Source of the DNA: Paulownia fortunei
Taxonomy: Eukaryota; Streptophyta; Magnoliopsida; Lamiales; Paulowniaceae
Assembly: GCA_019321725.1 (NCBI GenBank)
Contig: JAGSPU010000052.1
Span: 2,666,001 to 2,730,000, forward strand
Length of the DNA stretch: 64,000 nucleotides
Direction: 5' to 3'
The position numbers and the translations under genes are program-made. The notes beneath the pieces are model-generated. The model saw only the letters and a list, made by a program, of their open reading frames with translations. It searched no databases and had not been told where the DNA came from. This document shows positions 12,507 through 25,181 of the stretch, piece by piece (the first letter of the stretch is position 1; each line of letters starts with the position of its first letter).

Positions 12507-15500
12507 ATGGTTTATTTTGCACCCAAATCAGTTAATTTTTTTCGATTGAATCCCTTTTCGACCTGTCGCCTCTCATCTCTCCTCTTCTCAAAACCTCAGG
12601 TATTTTATGTATGTATAGGTGTATGTACATGTTGAACCTTATTTTATATAATTATGTTTGTATATCTTAATATGGAAATGTTTAGAATTGGCGTTTCCTA
12701 AAACTGTTTTGTCGTTAAGTAGTGTTTATGCATTTCTTTTGTTGTATAACTTGATAATTTAATTTTGCTGGTTATTATTATTTTTTTTTGTTGTTGTATA
12801 AGTTGTGTATTTTGTTGTAGAACTTGATAATTTAGTTTTGCTAGTTATTGCTAATTTTTAAAGTATATACGTGCTTAATATTTTTCAGAATGCACTTGCG
12901 TGGAGAAGGACGCAGAGCACTCATGCATCGCCAACAGGTAAAGATTACAATTTTTGGTCATCTTATTTTCCATATTTCCTTTGCCTTTTTCAATTAAAGC
13001 TTACCATAAGTGTTTTCTCCTCTTTTTTTTTTTTTTTTTTGGTGTAATAATTTTTTATATTTAATGTATTGCCATTTATTTATTTATTTTTAAAAATTTT
13101 GTGACATTGTGCATCTCTTTGTTTGTTTTGGTCTTAGTTGAAGTTTTGGAATATGCATATGATGATCATATTCCGGATGATTCCAAAGTGACAGAGAAAG
13201 ATACCGCATTGCGCATGGCTCTGTCGAAGCTTTCAGGGGAATTTGGTAAAGAATCAATGTTGTCGTTGCAGCGCTTCTTTGGTGCTAGAAGAGCCCCTGT
13301 AATATCCACAGGCTCATTGAGGCTGGATCAGGCTCTTGGTATTGGTGGATTACCGAAGGTGTGCTTATGATAAATTAAATGTATCTGTGGTATTGTTCAT
13401 TGTTTTATGTGTGAAATTACAGATGTGTATTTGGCGATATAGGCCTTTATTTTTCTCTTTTTGCACCATTACAATATTTTATGCTGCGACCGTGCTTAGG
13501 GGATCACTTCTAATGGCCATTTATTATCGTGCCATGGTAGTACATTCTTGTTCTGAACATTGATATAATGTATGAGAGCAAGAATTCTCTTCCTCTTTTA
13601 CGTCTTTTAGCTTTCACATGGAAATATGAATGTCCATGACAGATCTTATTGCTTTCATCAGGGAAGGATGGTTGAAATTTATGGGCAAGAAGCATCAGGG
13701 AAGACAACACTGGCACTGCATGTTATTAAGGAGGCTCAAAAGCTTGGAGGTGCTCATGATCCTATGTCTTCAGTTTTGAAATGAAAGACTTGGAATCTAA
13801 AACTCTATGGAGAACTAAGTTTTGAAAAGCATGCTGATAGAGCTACTAGTAAAATAACCCTTTTAACTTATAGGCTTAAAAGATGGAAGATTGTGCACTG
13901 ATGAACAAGCTTTTCATGTTGTGTAAGGGTGTCTTTTCATTTTTCTTTTTCGTGAGTATAGTGATCTGTCTGTGAAGATGTATTCCCTGTTCTGATTTAA
14001 GAGACACTATCGATTGTGGTGCTCTTGCACATTTTAGTTATTCATTAGGTGCCAGTCACTCCACCCTTGAACACAGTTATATAGCTTTCTTGCATCTCAT
14101 GCATAATTTGCCAAATTTATGTGGGTGGTTATAACAATTTATTATAATTTGGTGACTTTGACAAGTATGAGAAAGATTCTGCTACAGAGAATAGGATAGT
14201 ACGTTGTGATGTAGGCAATGATCTAACTTATTGCGCTGCAGTCTTTATACTGTTTAAATATCAATGCAGCTCACTCTGGTAGCCAAGATTTACCATACAT
14301 AAATATGAAAATTCAAACAAAGGTTTCTAGTTGATTAGAATTGAGAACAGGTAAATGAAATTAAAGTGCAAAATTAAAAAGAAACTGATTTTCTCAATTA
14401 TTCTTTATCCTTTGTCTGCATTTTCCGAACACCTATGTAAACCTTAATGAGTAATTAGTGAGCATGTCCTGTGTTTTATTTATAGTATTTTACATGTTAG
14501 TGTCTTACACACCTTTTTGAATTGATGCAAAAAGAGAAGAAAGAAAATAAAAGAAGAAATTGGACTTTGTAAATTCACTTTGAGAAGATTCACTTTTTTA
14601 TTCTGAGTGCCATAAGTCTACTTATGTCATGGTGTAATGATGTGATAGGATGTTGCTGATATCTTTTATCAATTTGAAGTGCCTTCTTTTCTCACAATAG
14701 TCCCATTTTCAGTGTCCTGCCATGTGCTTCCATCACCTTATATTCTCTATTATTCATTTGAAACTATTTTATTCCCCTGATAGGTTATTGTGCCTATCTT
14801 GATGTGGAGAATGCAATGAGCCCTTCACTTGCAGAATCAATTGGTGTAAACACGGACAATCTCCTTATTTCACAGCCAGATTCTGCTGAAAATTTGCTAA
14901 GTGTGGTGGATACACTGACAAAAAGTGGATCAATTTCTGTAATTGTTGTTGACAGTGTATGTATCTGCAATATTCCCTACTACTGTACAAATATTCTTTG
15001 TGTTCTAATTTATCTTGAAAAGTTTCCTGTTATTCTTTTGTGTTGCCAGTTTTATGTGTGAATGTCATTTAGTATAATCTGTTCCTGTATGGCCTGAAAG
15101 TTTATGTTGTGAACAAGCAACAACTATCCTTCTCTTTCCTTTGTTTTGGTTGTTCATTGCCAGTTCACTTGAGTCTGTGATGTTTTTTATTGTTCTCTTG
15201 TCATGTGAAGAGGCGGAAAGGAGTTCACTGTCAATGTATATTCAGATGGCAATACATCAAACTTTATTGACACTTGCATGCAGATTGTTTGCAAATAGAG
15301 GTCGAAGGAATCTAAATCTGGAACAGCAGATACTTGTTAGTTGTGATGAAGGCACAATTTTTGCATGCAGATTGTGTGCAAATGGTTGATTGGGTCTCTT
15401 TCTGTTAGGTGATCGTACAACTTAGAAACATCGAGAGATCTGATACATTGAAATAATTTAAATGTGGATTCCTTTCTAGGTAGTTTTTATCAGGTCTCCC

Positions 15501-17173
15501 TGCTAATATTTACCTCAAAACTCAAATATGCAATTTCTCCCTATATTGATTTGGAAAATGGCTTCTTCTTTATATTTGCTATATCTTCTTATTGAAATCC
15601 TTCTTGGATATGCAATCAATTGTACTCTTAGTGCCTTCTGTGCATTATTTTCACTTGCACTTTGATCAGCAGCGGTTGGTTGAGTTGTTCAGATTTTTTT
15701 ATTTTTTTTTGGCTTTGAATAGGTAGTTTTGGTCCATTAAATTTCAGCAGTTCCTTTGCTTTTTCCTCTATCATGCTCAGGAAACCTTGATATCTTTTTA
15801 TCCGTCCCAATGTTTTATTTGTGTAACTTTTGCAGGTAGCCGCTCTTGTTCCTCAATGTGAAGTTGACGCGTTGCAATGTGGTTCCTCTAGAGACCTACA
15901 ATCAAAAATAATGACACAAGCACTACGAAAAATACATTATTCGCTATGCAATTCCAGTACTCTTATTATTTTTATTAACCAGGTTAGCACCTAATTGCTA
16001 GAAACTTCAGTTCTTACATATACTGTGCATTTGTGATCAATTTTCTTTAGTCCTTATAGGTAAGAAAAAATTTGAAATTAGTTGAAGGCTCTGTTCGTGC
16101 GGATGAAGTAACCTGTGGTGGAAATGCCTTGAAATTTTATGCTGCCATACGGATGCGAATTAGCAGAAAGGGATTGCTGAAGACTGAGGATAAGGTAAGA
16201 CTCATGAGTATCAGATTTGGATTATGTCATGTTGTACATACCTCTTTCATGATGGTATCATTTGCAATTTTTTTTGTTCTTGATAAATTAATCTGTGAAA
16301 ATATAATACCTTTGCAAATCTTTGATGTGTGGTTTTTCAACTTACATGTTAAAAAGAAATTGCAGCTGAATATCTCTTACAGAATTCTGGGTGGAAATAA
16401 AGCAGATTTTCCTTTTTCTGGCTGTAGCAAAATATGCTTTATAGAATAGTTACCCTCTAGGTTACTTCACATGCTCCAACCCTTGCAAATGGAACTTGAT
16501 GCTCTCTCCTTAATTCTAAAGGAAAAAAAAAAGGCTTTTGCCTCTCTTTTTATCTATCTGGATGGATGAGCTCTAAACCTATCTCCCAAATATTTGACCC
16601 ACTGCTAGTGCCGGGGGTGAATTTCATTTCCAAAATCTCGTCTCACAATTTAGTTTGACAAAATCTGATGTTTCTTTTATAGCGTACCATTGCTTATACT
16701 TGATACATGCACTTGGTGCACATAACTGTGCATGTTATCATTGCATAGTTGCCCTGACCAGAAAAAGAAAAAAGCAATGTAAGCTTTGAATGTGCATTTT
16801 GAATGTATTATTGTTATTTATTTATGTGAGCATTGCTCAGTTGTGAGCAGATATTTTGCTCCTCTTTATTAATTTTTTCTGTTTTGACAAAAAATTATAT
16901 CATATTAAATGATTTCTGCGCTGCCAGGCTACTGGTCTTGGGATTTGTGTGCAAGTTGTTAAGAATAAGCTAGCACCTTCAATGGCAAAAGCTGAATTAA
17001 ATATAAGATTTGGGAAAGGAATCTGCCGCAAATCAGAGGCCTTGGATTTGGCTTGTGAACATGGTGTCATAGTGAAAGATGGAAGCTGCTACTTCATAAG
17101 AGGGAAAATTTTGCACAGTAGAGAGGAAGTTTTAAGGTATCTGGCTGCAAATGAGGGGCTTTGGATGATATAA
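12507..17173 (+). CDS. RECA3: Mitochondrial RecA homologue (RECA3-like recombinase), intact
   Basis: Bacterial-type RecA, which in plants maintains mitochondrial genome stability by strand exchange. Eight exons join in phase: 12507-12599, 12889-12937, 13138-13358, 13662-13749, 14784-14956, 15836-15982, 16060-16194 and 16928-17173. They encode 383 aa. The first 35 or so residues are Arg/Ser/Phe-rich ([17 protein letters not shown]), as in mitochondrial presequences. Walker A is GQEASGKT (129-136), the catalytic Glu follows in YLDVEN (E159), Walker B is VIVVDS (203-208), FINQ ends exon 6, and [11 protein letters not shown] follows loop L2. There is no acidic C-terminal tail: the protein stops at EGLWMI. 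That absence and the length near 390 aa favour RECA3 over RECA2 or plastid RECA1. Loops L1 and L2 differ from E. coli RecA. Mitochondrial targeting is inferred. Confidence 0.92.
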
Positions 17174-18810
17174 TCAGAACCTTAAGGTGTCATCTGTTTG
17201 AGAGACAAATGGGCTGAGGATGTCATTATCACACAATCTCTCCTGAAATGCAAATGTTCTATAGCTGCTTCCTGCAAAAAGGTATCTGTAAATACTCTGG
17301 ACTCTTCTCCAACTATCGATGAAATTGTTCCAGCGTATCCAGCATCTGCAGGCACATATTGATTATCTGGTCACCTGGTTAATATGAGATTGCATAATGC
17401 TAAAGAAAATTGTGTGTTGTATTAGTCAACCTTTTCACTATGTACTCTGTCAGATGACATTTTTTTTTTTTAATCTTAAAATTCAGCCATTCTTTTCTGA
17501 CATTTCTTCTAGTTCTAACTTCTGATTTAGATGCTTCTCAGTGCATCAATATTTTGCTTTTGATATGACAATGTATTCTCTTGACATCTGAGTCGACTCA
17601 AGTTGATATCAATATGTATTTCTAATTTCAACTCAATCTTACAAGAATTACACTGCATATATATATATATATATATATGTTCTAATGAAAATTTAATCAG
17701 GCGAAGTGCTGTAATAAATATAAGTTAAGGGAGTAAAGTATTATTAGATTACTTTTGGAATAAAATATTAAAAGGATGATTTCTTATTTTTAGTTTTTAG
17801 TTTTTTTTTTTATTTGAGATTGGGGAGGGTGTTGAACTGCCCTCAACTTTTTTAATTAATCAACTACTTATATTCAAAAATTCCATTTTTTCAAGGAAAC
17901 TTGAATTTTTAAGGCTTGACAATGATGTAATGTTTACAAATGAGAAAGAGAAAAGATAATGGTCCAAGTTTATATGTAAATATAAGTGTAATATTCAATT
18001 TAGACATTTATCTTGGTTACAAGTGTCTTTAATTATTTAAGATATTTTATTAATTTGTTAAATCACATGCGCTCTACCTGTAAAATAAAAAATTTCAATG
18101 AATGTAATTATAATTTGCAAACCTTAAGGGATGTCCATCAACTTGGACAAACCTCAAAGAAGGTTTATGTAATTCTTTAGCAAAAGGCAAAAGAATATTT
18201 TCATAAAATACGTTAAGATTTTTCTAGCCGTTAGTATAAGGGAGGTGAATATAATTTTAAAAAATTTAGGGATCTACCCGTATTTTGATAATAAGAGCTT
18301 TCTGTAACTATCAATTTTCTTTTTGTACAAAGTGAGTGTGAATTTTAAGTTACATTGATATGATTCATGCTTGCAGTATCAGAAAAATGGAAAATGAGTA
18401 TTAATGAATAGTTGCTTCTTTAGAGTAACAGCAAATCTAGTTCTTGATCTCTAATCATCCTCGTCGATCTTCAATGGATTAAGCTTACAGATTGTAGATG
18501 ACACATGTTAATTTTAGAACAAAGGATGTAGATTATAAATGTGATTTTCATAAGTTCATGTCTGTGTATGAGAATATTTGTTCTCAACATGCATTTATTC
18601 ATGTAAAGGAAACAGGAAAATCTGTACAACAAGTTTTCTACTGCCTATCAACCAAGTGAGAACATGTTCTCATATTCTTGGCAGTATTGGGAAAATGGAA
18701 AATGATAGTAATAGAACAATTACTGCTTCAGTTAACTTGTAATCTAGATTTTTACCTTGAAAAACTCAGAGATTGCTTGAAAACTACTTGCAAAAGTTTT
18801 GTAATTTACC
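17174..18810. other. Intergenic, no gene recognised
   Basis: RECA3 3' region followed by AT-rich DNA with an (AT)n microsatellite at 17656-17679. I see no conserved coding sequence. Confidence 0.6.
17656..17679. repeat. (AT)n microsatellite
   Basis: About twelve AT units, about 480 bp downstream of the RECA3 stop. Confidence 0.9.
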
Positions 18811-19950
18811 ATGGCTAACTCATATTTCTTGAACCATTGGCTAGCAGCAACTGCTGCACTACTGCTAATTGCAGTATCAGTTCTTTGTATAGATACAGCA
18901 GGTCACTTTTTCTTTATGCTTGCCTCTCTCTCTGATACACTTAATTATTGACAGGAAAACTTTACATGGACATATCAAGGACTAACATTTTATCCAAACT
19001 AATGCAGATGCCCAATAGGAGTCTGTTATGGAACTCTTGGTAGTAAATTACCATCTGCAAACGAAAGTAATTTCTCTGTGCAATAAATACAACGTCAAGA
19101 GAATGCGACTCTATGAACCGAACCAGCATCTCCTGGAAGCTGAGGGGCAACATCATATCAGTCATATTAGGGGTTGCAAATGAAGACATTCCTAATAATT
19201 GCTGAAATTTGTCTGTTGCACAATCATGGGTGCAAGCCAATGTTGTCAACTTTTTATAATGTGAATTTCAGGTACATAGCAGTTGGAAATGAGATCAGCC
19301 CATTAGACAGTGCAACTTCCAGGTTTGCACCATATATTGTCCCTGCCATGCAAAACATTGCCAATGCCCTTTTCTTAGCTAGGCTGGGGACCAAAATCAA
19401 AGTCTCTACTGCCATAAGCCCTGGACTTCTCGGCCCATTCCACGCTCCATCTGGAGCCGCTTTCGTTCCCAAAGTCCTGCCCTATATTGGCCCATTATTG
19501 GGGACAATAACTGTCCACTACTTGCCAATCTACACACATATTTGCCTTATATCAGTACTCCTAAGGACATAAGACTGGATTATGTGCTTTTTGGAGCTCC
19601 TTCCCCTGTGGTGAGAGATGGGTTCTTACCAGTACTGGAATCTGTTTGATGCTCTTGTGGATGCAATGTATGTTGCACTGGAGAAGTACGATGGAAATAA
19701 CGTGGAAGTGGTAGTTTCAGAAACTGGTTGGCCTTCTGTTGGTGGGACTGCAGCAACTATTCAAAATGCCAAGATAATTAACAACAATTTGATTCAGCAT
19801 GTAAAAGGAGGGACACCAGAAAGCCTAAAAGGCCTGTAGAAACTTACATATTTGACCTGATTGATGAGGATTTAAAGCACCGGAATATGAGCAGCATTGG
19901 GGCTCTTCAATGCTAATAAACAGCTTAAATATCCCGTCAGATTTGAATAA
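18811..19950 (+). pseudogene. GH17 beta-1,3-glucanase (classical PR-2-like type) with multiple frame breaks
   Basis: Classical secreted glucan endo-1,3-beta-glucosidase without an X8 domain. Exon 1 (18811-18901) encodes a signal peptide, MANSYFLNHWLAATAALLLI onward. Exon 2 starts near 19008 and would end NANKQLKYPVRFE at 19950. Recognisable in order: IGVCYG, YNVKRMRLYEPNQ, the acid/base motif YIAVGNE (about 19273-19293), [28 protein letters not shown], the nucleophile motif SETGWPS (about 19718-19738) and [14 protein letters not shown]. Reading these motifs together needs at least six single-base frame changes (near 19012, 19065, 19140, 19200, 19252, 19540, 19618 and 19815). Both catalytic Glu codons survive, unlike in the X8 pair at 53-62 kb. 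It may be a young pseudogene or a good gene damaged by assembly errors. The 3' end faces the IQD gene. Confidence 0.8.
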
Positions 19951-20594
19951 ATTGTACGATTCACTGATGAAGTTTTTGAAGTCATTATGACTGTCTGATT
20001 TAAAAGAGGGTAGAAAGTAACTTTGAGAGGAAATAAAAGTTAATTTGGATCTTATATACGTTGTACCTATGCCTCCAGGTACTTGTGTAGGAATTGTTAA
20101 TTAGAAGTACTGTAATTTATTGAAGATGAAAACTAAATCAGCAAAGTAAAAGTAGTTGCACCAGAACTGAGGAGAAAAATAAAAGGAACCATTGAACTGA
20201 AAGAAACAAAGAGCTATTCTGATAGCATTAAGAAGCAAAGATCTCTCTGAAAAAGCAATTTTTTTTATCCCAGAACCACAAACCAGATAGAAGCACATAA
20301 CTGATGCAACCCCAAAAAACAGTGGCACAATCTTGAGCTTACAGGCTCAAGCAGAAAAGGAGAAAATTTGGGTGACGCACATATATACAAGAGGTGTTAT
20401 GATCCGAGTGCCTTGTTGGTGGCCTATTAAAAAATAAAAGACTGAAACATTCTTAATCTCAGTTAAGTGTCCCCAAAGTTGAAGATATGTGCTGACAAAT
20501 GCTGTTCCTTTTGTTACTTTTGGTTATATCACCGTTAAATGAACTCCAAGAAGACAGCCTGAGTTTGTATGGAGAATGTTCACCCGAGTACGTG

Positions 20595-22753
20595 TCACAT
20601 AAACTCAACCTTTTGCTTTGGTGTGCTCAGGGACCTTGACTTGGCCTTGGCAGATTTTGTGGCAGCCATGTATGTTGGGAAAACCGGAGAGTTTGGCAAA
20701 GATCCATCATCTCCAATTGATTTCTCTTTAACATGACAAAACGATCGCCTTGGTTGTGAAAATGGTGAGTTTAATTCCTCAATCCTTTCCTGTTTGCACG
20801 CAGTTCTCAGCTTCAGTTGTGCCAGCCGACTTGCATCAACTGCTATAGTATTTGAATGATAGAAATGCTTCAGCTTCTCTTTTTCCTCATGTTGATGTGC
20901 CTCTAGTTCTACACATTGATCAAACCGGCTGCTCATTCTGTTTTCTTTGTGGGTCATTGATTCTTGCAGGCTTTGGTCATATCTCCTCTCCTGGCAAACA
21001 AAAAAAAAAAAAGGAAGGAGAAAAGAAATAGAAAAACTCTCGTAAGAAATACAGTAGAGACTTGATTCCTCATTTGGTTTTGATGAAGATAATGAACGTG
21101 TGGTAAAAAACAATCTTTGTCATTCATCCCAAGATGGTTAATTTGATCATATTCTCTGATCTATTCTATCTCATTTAATGTATAGAAGCCTAGAATTTTA
21201 GCAGATTCAAGATTACCTATGGGAAAATGAATATTGCTTCATGCGTTCCCTTTTAGCAATGGCTTCCTGCTTTTGTAGGTACAAAGCCTCCATGCTTTCC
21301 TTTGAAACCAAGCTCAGATCCCAACTCCTGTGGGTGTTGCACTGAAGCTGCCACAAATAAAACACGACAACGCTTTCTACTTTAACTCAGAAATCCAACT
21401 TAGTTCATCTGTATGAATTTTGAGGTCAAAATTAGGAGAAGTAAACACATATGTGATTCATTTAAGAAACTGATTTGCCTCTCTTGGTTCAATTTCCTGT
21501 GGTCCTTGTTTCTGAATGAAATTCATCAAAGAAGTTGAGTTGTCAGTAGTAAAGTTAAATTTATCAAAAACAAAATGACTGTTCTAATGATAAAAGCATC
21601 TACTTAATTACTGAATGAATCAAGAAGTGTGTAATTTGAAAAAACTAAACCATGTACAGAAGTCTCTACCCAAAGATCACCACAATGCAGCCTCTTCACT
21701 TACCCTTAGTTCTTCAGATTTGATCCCTTCCTTTTGGCTAAGACTATGTCTCTTTTCACCTTGATTAAGATAGTCAAGCAGAGTTGGAACACTCTTTCGA
21801 TGTACTTGTCGCTGTGATTTTGAGAATGAAGACATGGATGGCATTGTTTTAACGACACTGCGCCTCACCAGCTCACCTCGAACCACTGCTTGAAGTTTCA
21901 CTAGTCCTTTGAGCGCACTCAGTGCTTTCCTAGCCTGCACAAGTCCCGTTGGAAGTTAAACTTACAGAGATCATCATTGTTTCACTGGGTAGTTATATCT
22001 TTGAAAGCGTGCTGTTAGGTTGACTAAAAAATTAAGTTTTAACTAATCGAATACTTAGAGGAACAATACTTGGCTAAAATTAGCCTCCAAGAACTATAAA
22101 TGGAATGAATTTTTTCATCAAAACCGAGGCTCTCCTGATATTATCCCTTTACAACATTTCGTAGCTTTTACAGATGTACCATCCACCGATTTTCTCATCA
22201 TGACTAATAAAGGCACAAATCAATTAGCACCGATTGCTTAAAGTGGATGAATTATTTTAAGAATAAGAGCAAAGACTTCACAGAAACTCACAAGATGTCC
22301 CTGTAAGCACTTTGAATTTTGATGGCTGCAACATACTGATTTTTCCTTTCGAGTTCGTATGGGATGTTAGTGAGCCGGACAACCTCAGCTGCAGCATTTG
22401 CAGCAGCGACAGCAGCTTCTGCTGCGGCTGCTGTTGCAATGGCGACAGCCAATGCATGCTTTCTCTGTTCTTCTGTTGCCTCATTTAGTGCTTTCTGAGG
22501 CGCTTCTAGCGCAGGATACTGTCTGAACTTAAACCTTTCCAATAACCATCTCCACTTCTTTGATTTCTAAGTACTCCAAAAGCCACAGAATTTTTATTAA
22601 GTATACCAAGTGCAGATGATTGATTAACAGAACAATGAAAATGAAGATCAAAGTAGAAACTGGTACTAGAATTTTACCTCTTCAGATTTTGGTTTTGACT
22701 CAGGAATGAAAAACCTTTTCACACAAGCGAAACCAGCATTTTTTCTTTCCCAT
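20595..22753 (-). CDS. IQ67-domain (IQD) calmodulin-binding protein
   Basis: IQD proteins bind calmodulin through IQ motifs and scaffold Ca2+ signalling at microtubules, the nucleus or the plasma membrane. Exons on the minus strand are 22678-22753, 22291-22566, 21704-21934, 21217-21341 and 20595-20990, about 367 aa after correction. It starts [10 protein letters not shown], then [14 protein letters not shown], an Ala-rich helix (about residues 52-77) and the IQ67 core (IKIQSAYR, then [20 protein letters not shown], split by an intron at the usual IQD place). Next come [20 protein letters not shown] and [12 protein letters not shown]. The end is Ser/Lys-rich ([20 protein letters not shown]). 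One extra base near 22710 and one missing G at each of the exon 2 and exon 4 donor junctions are required. The family is certain; the member number was not assigned. Confidence 0.88.
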
Positions 22754-24555
22754 ATGGACAATTCTTGGGAGTCCAGCAATTAAATTAATTCAGCAGCAGC
22801 ATGTTTCTTCTGAATCATCTTTTTTCCTTTTTTCTCCTTTCTGAAAAGAAAATTGAAAAAGAAAAAACCCATCAACCAAATTGCCTAAAATCAATAAAAG
22901 AAAAGAAAAGGAAAAAAAAAGAAGAAGAAGAAGAAGAAGAAGCCAGAACCATATTTTACAAAAGTTTGGCAATATTCTGCTAGTTTAGGTGATAAAAAGA
23001 ACTATTCATTCTGCAAATTCTGCTGGCATTTCAAGAAGATGAAATTCAGAGCTCATTCTTCAGTGACAATCCATGGATGCGTTTAAGGAACACATAAAGA
23101 GTCTCTTGCATAGACATACAAAAATACCTGCATTGATTGATAATGGAAAAACAACTAATTGAAGGTTTTCACTCAGATGTTAACCATACAAGGGAAGAAG
23201 ACACCTCAATGCAAAATTGAAAATGAAGCCAATACATTGATTTGAAGCATGCAGGACAAAGGGTAAGACATCAATTTATAAAGCCATGCATGTTGATAAA
23301 ATATCCAACATATTCTTGGATGTCATTCTTGAATGATGATGGTACAAATGGCTTCTGGTTTTTTTTTTTTTTCCCCTGTTGAAAGTTTCAAGTACAGCAA
23401 GATGTTTAGTTATGCTTTCAAAAGCATATCATGTGCTGATTGAGAGTGATTGTGAAAGCAACTTTAGGAAAAAAAAAGGGGGGGAGGGTGGGGTGGGGGT
23501 TTAACAATTGATCTTTCAATTGTCAGTTTCTGTGAGTACCATTTTAGGGTGACTTTGGGAAGTGCTTTTAACATCATTTGGGCCTCTATCTTTGCCTCTT
23601 CCCTTTCTTCTGTGTCATTTTCACAACTGCCTGCTACTGACCAGTTCAAAATGTCTGTTAGTATGACTAAAATGTAGCCTTTAGAAATTGTTTTCTTGTA
23701 GAAAATCTTACCATCCATATACTGAGATAATAACATACACTAATCAAGCAAGAATTTTTAATATTGTGTCCTTGTTTTACACAGAATTTACCATTTTACT
23801 CCAAATTCAATGGCTTTGATGCTTGTAGGAAATTCTTGAATGTACTTTTTTTTCCTTTTTATGGATTACAAATGTTTGGGAGGTGACAAAATGTAGTTAC
23901 ATTCATTAATCACAGTTCAGATTTCAATGCAAATACATAGCATTACCAACAATTATGTTCAAAGTGTAAGACAGTATAATTTTTTTAATAATTGAGAACA
24001 TTATTAAACTATATATAGATACTGTCAAAAAATTGCTTCAGTTAGTCTGCTACTCTAGAATCTCTTCCATTTTACAACTCTTTAATACCTTTTTGTTTAG
24101 TGGCTTTTTATTGCATATTCTTCATATACTAAAAGTCTTCCCCTTTTCAAATATCAGCTCCATGAAAAAGACCCAAAATTTCAAAAATGTCACCATTAGT
24201 TCACAATATGACAACGGATTTGGTAGATCTCTGCTGATAAGTCCATTTACCAAACAAGCCAAATCAAGTCTAACTTTAAGTGAAGGATTCTTCTTTTAAC
24301 TTGTTTTTTTCCCTTTAGATTTTAGCTCTGTAGCACTGTTAACCATTAATATTTCATGCCAGGTTTCAAACCCACCAAACAACTTGTAACTAGATGTAGC
24401 AGCTAGAAGTTTTTCATGACAATGTATATTCAAGTGGAAAACTTAAAATGATTGGAATATGGGCTTAGTGTCGAAAACACTAAAATTTAATTTTCAACAG
24501 AATTCACGTCTTTTTACACAAATCTCGCTCGAATCGATCATTATCTGAATAGATC

Positions 24556-24808
24556 CATCCATAGTAAACAAGTGGCAACTTCAGATTTTCACATGTATAA
24601 ACTCTTATGTTAATTTTCCTATAAATAATCGTTCATTTTATGTTAAGAAAGATAAATTTCATCCATAGTAAATACGTGGCAACCTCAAATTTTGACATGT
24701 ATAACCTCTTGTACCAATCTCTCTATAAATAGTTTCAGTTTGGACATGTATAACCTCTTGTGCTAATCTCCCTATAAATAGTCGTTCATTCTATATTAAG
24801 AAATAGTC
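24556..24808. repeat. Three imperfect direct repeats each with TATAAAT
   Basis: A unit with GTGGCAAC, ACATGTATAA-CCTCTTGT and CTATAAATA occurs as a longer copy at about 24556-24655, a second at about 24661-24731 and a shorter third at about 24739-24808. TATAAAT cores lie near 24621, 24724 and 24773. GTTCATT-TATRTTAAGAAA follows copies one and three. No adjacent plus-strand gene was found, so this is described as repeat rather than promoter. Confidence 0.7.
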
Positions 24809-25156
24809 CTACCATCTTTTCTCGACCTCTTCTAATTTGACCGTTGAATGATTTTTGTAACAACTATCCCTTTTCCAGGCAACCAACCTCACACGCATAC
24901 AAATACATGAGACCTCTTTGATGGGTCAAAACCGAACTCCAAAAACGACCCGAATCAGATTGAACAGTGGTAGACTTTTCTGGTTGAACTTTATCTATGT
25001 CCATAGTAGGTTGTTTTCTGTGATCCACAGATGATTTGTATGATTGGATACCATGTAAAAAACATTATTTTTTGCTTTCACGGAAGGGCCAGGCAGTCGG
25101 AGGTCCTGGAAAATGGTACTCTATATTTTGGCCCCCCGCTCCCTGTTTTGGCCCAT

Positions 25157-25181
25157 CCACACACACACACACACACACACA
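25157..25181. repeat. (CA)n microsatellite
   Basis: About twelve CA units in intergenic DNA. Confidence 0.95.

Noticed and set aside
24556..24808. CRISPR-like array
   Set aside because: Only three imperfect adjacent repeats in a plant nuclear context, without unique spacers of constant size.
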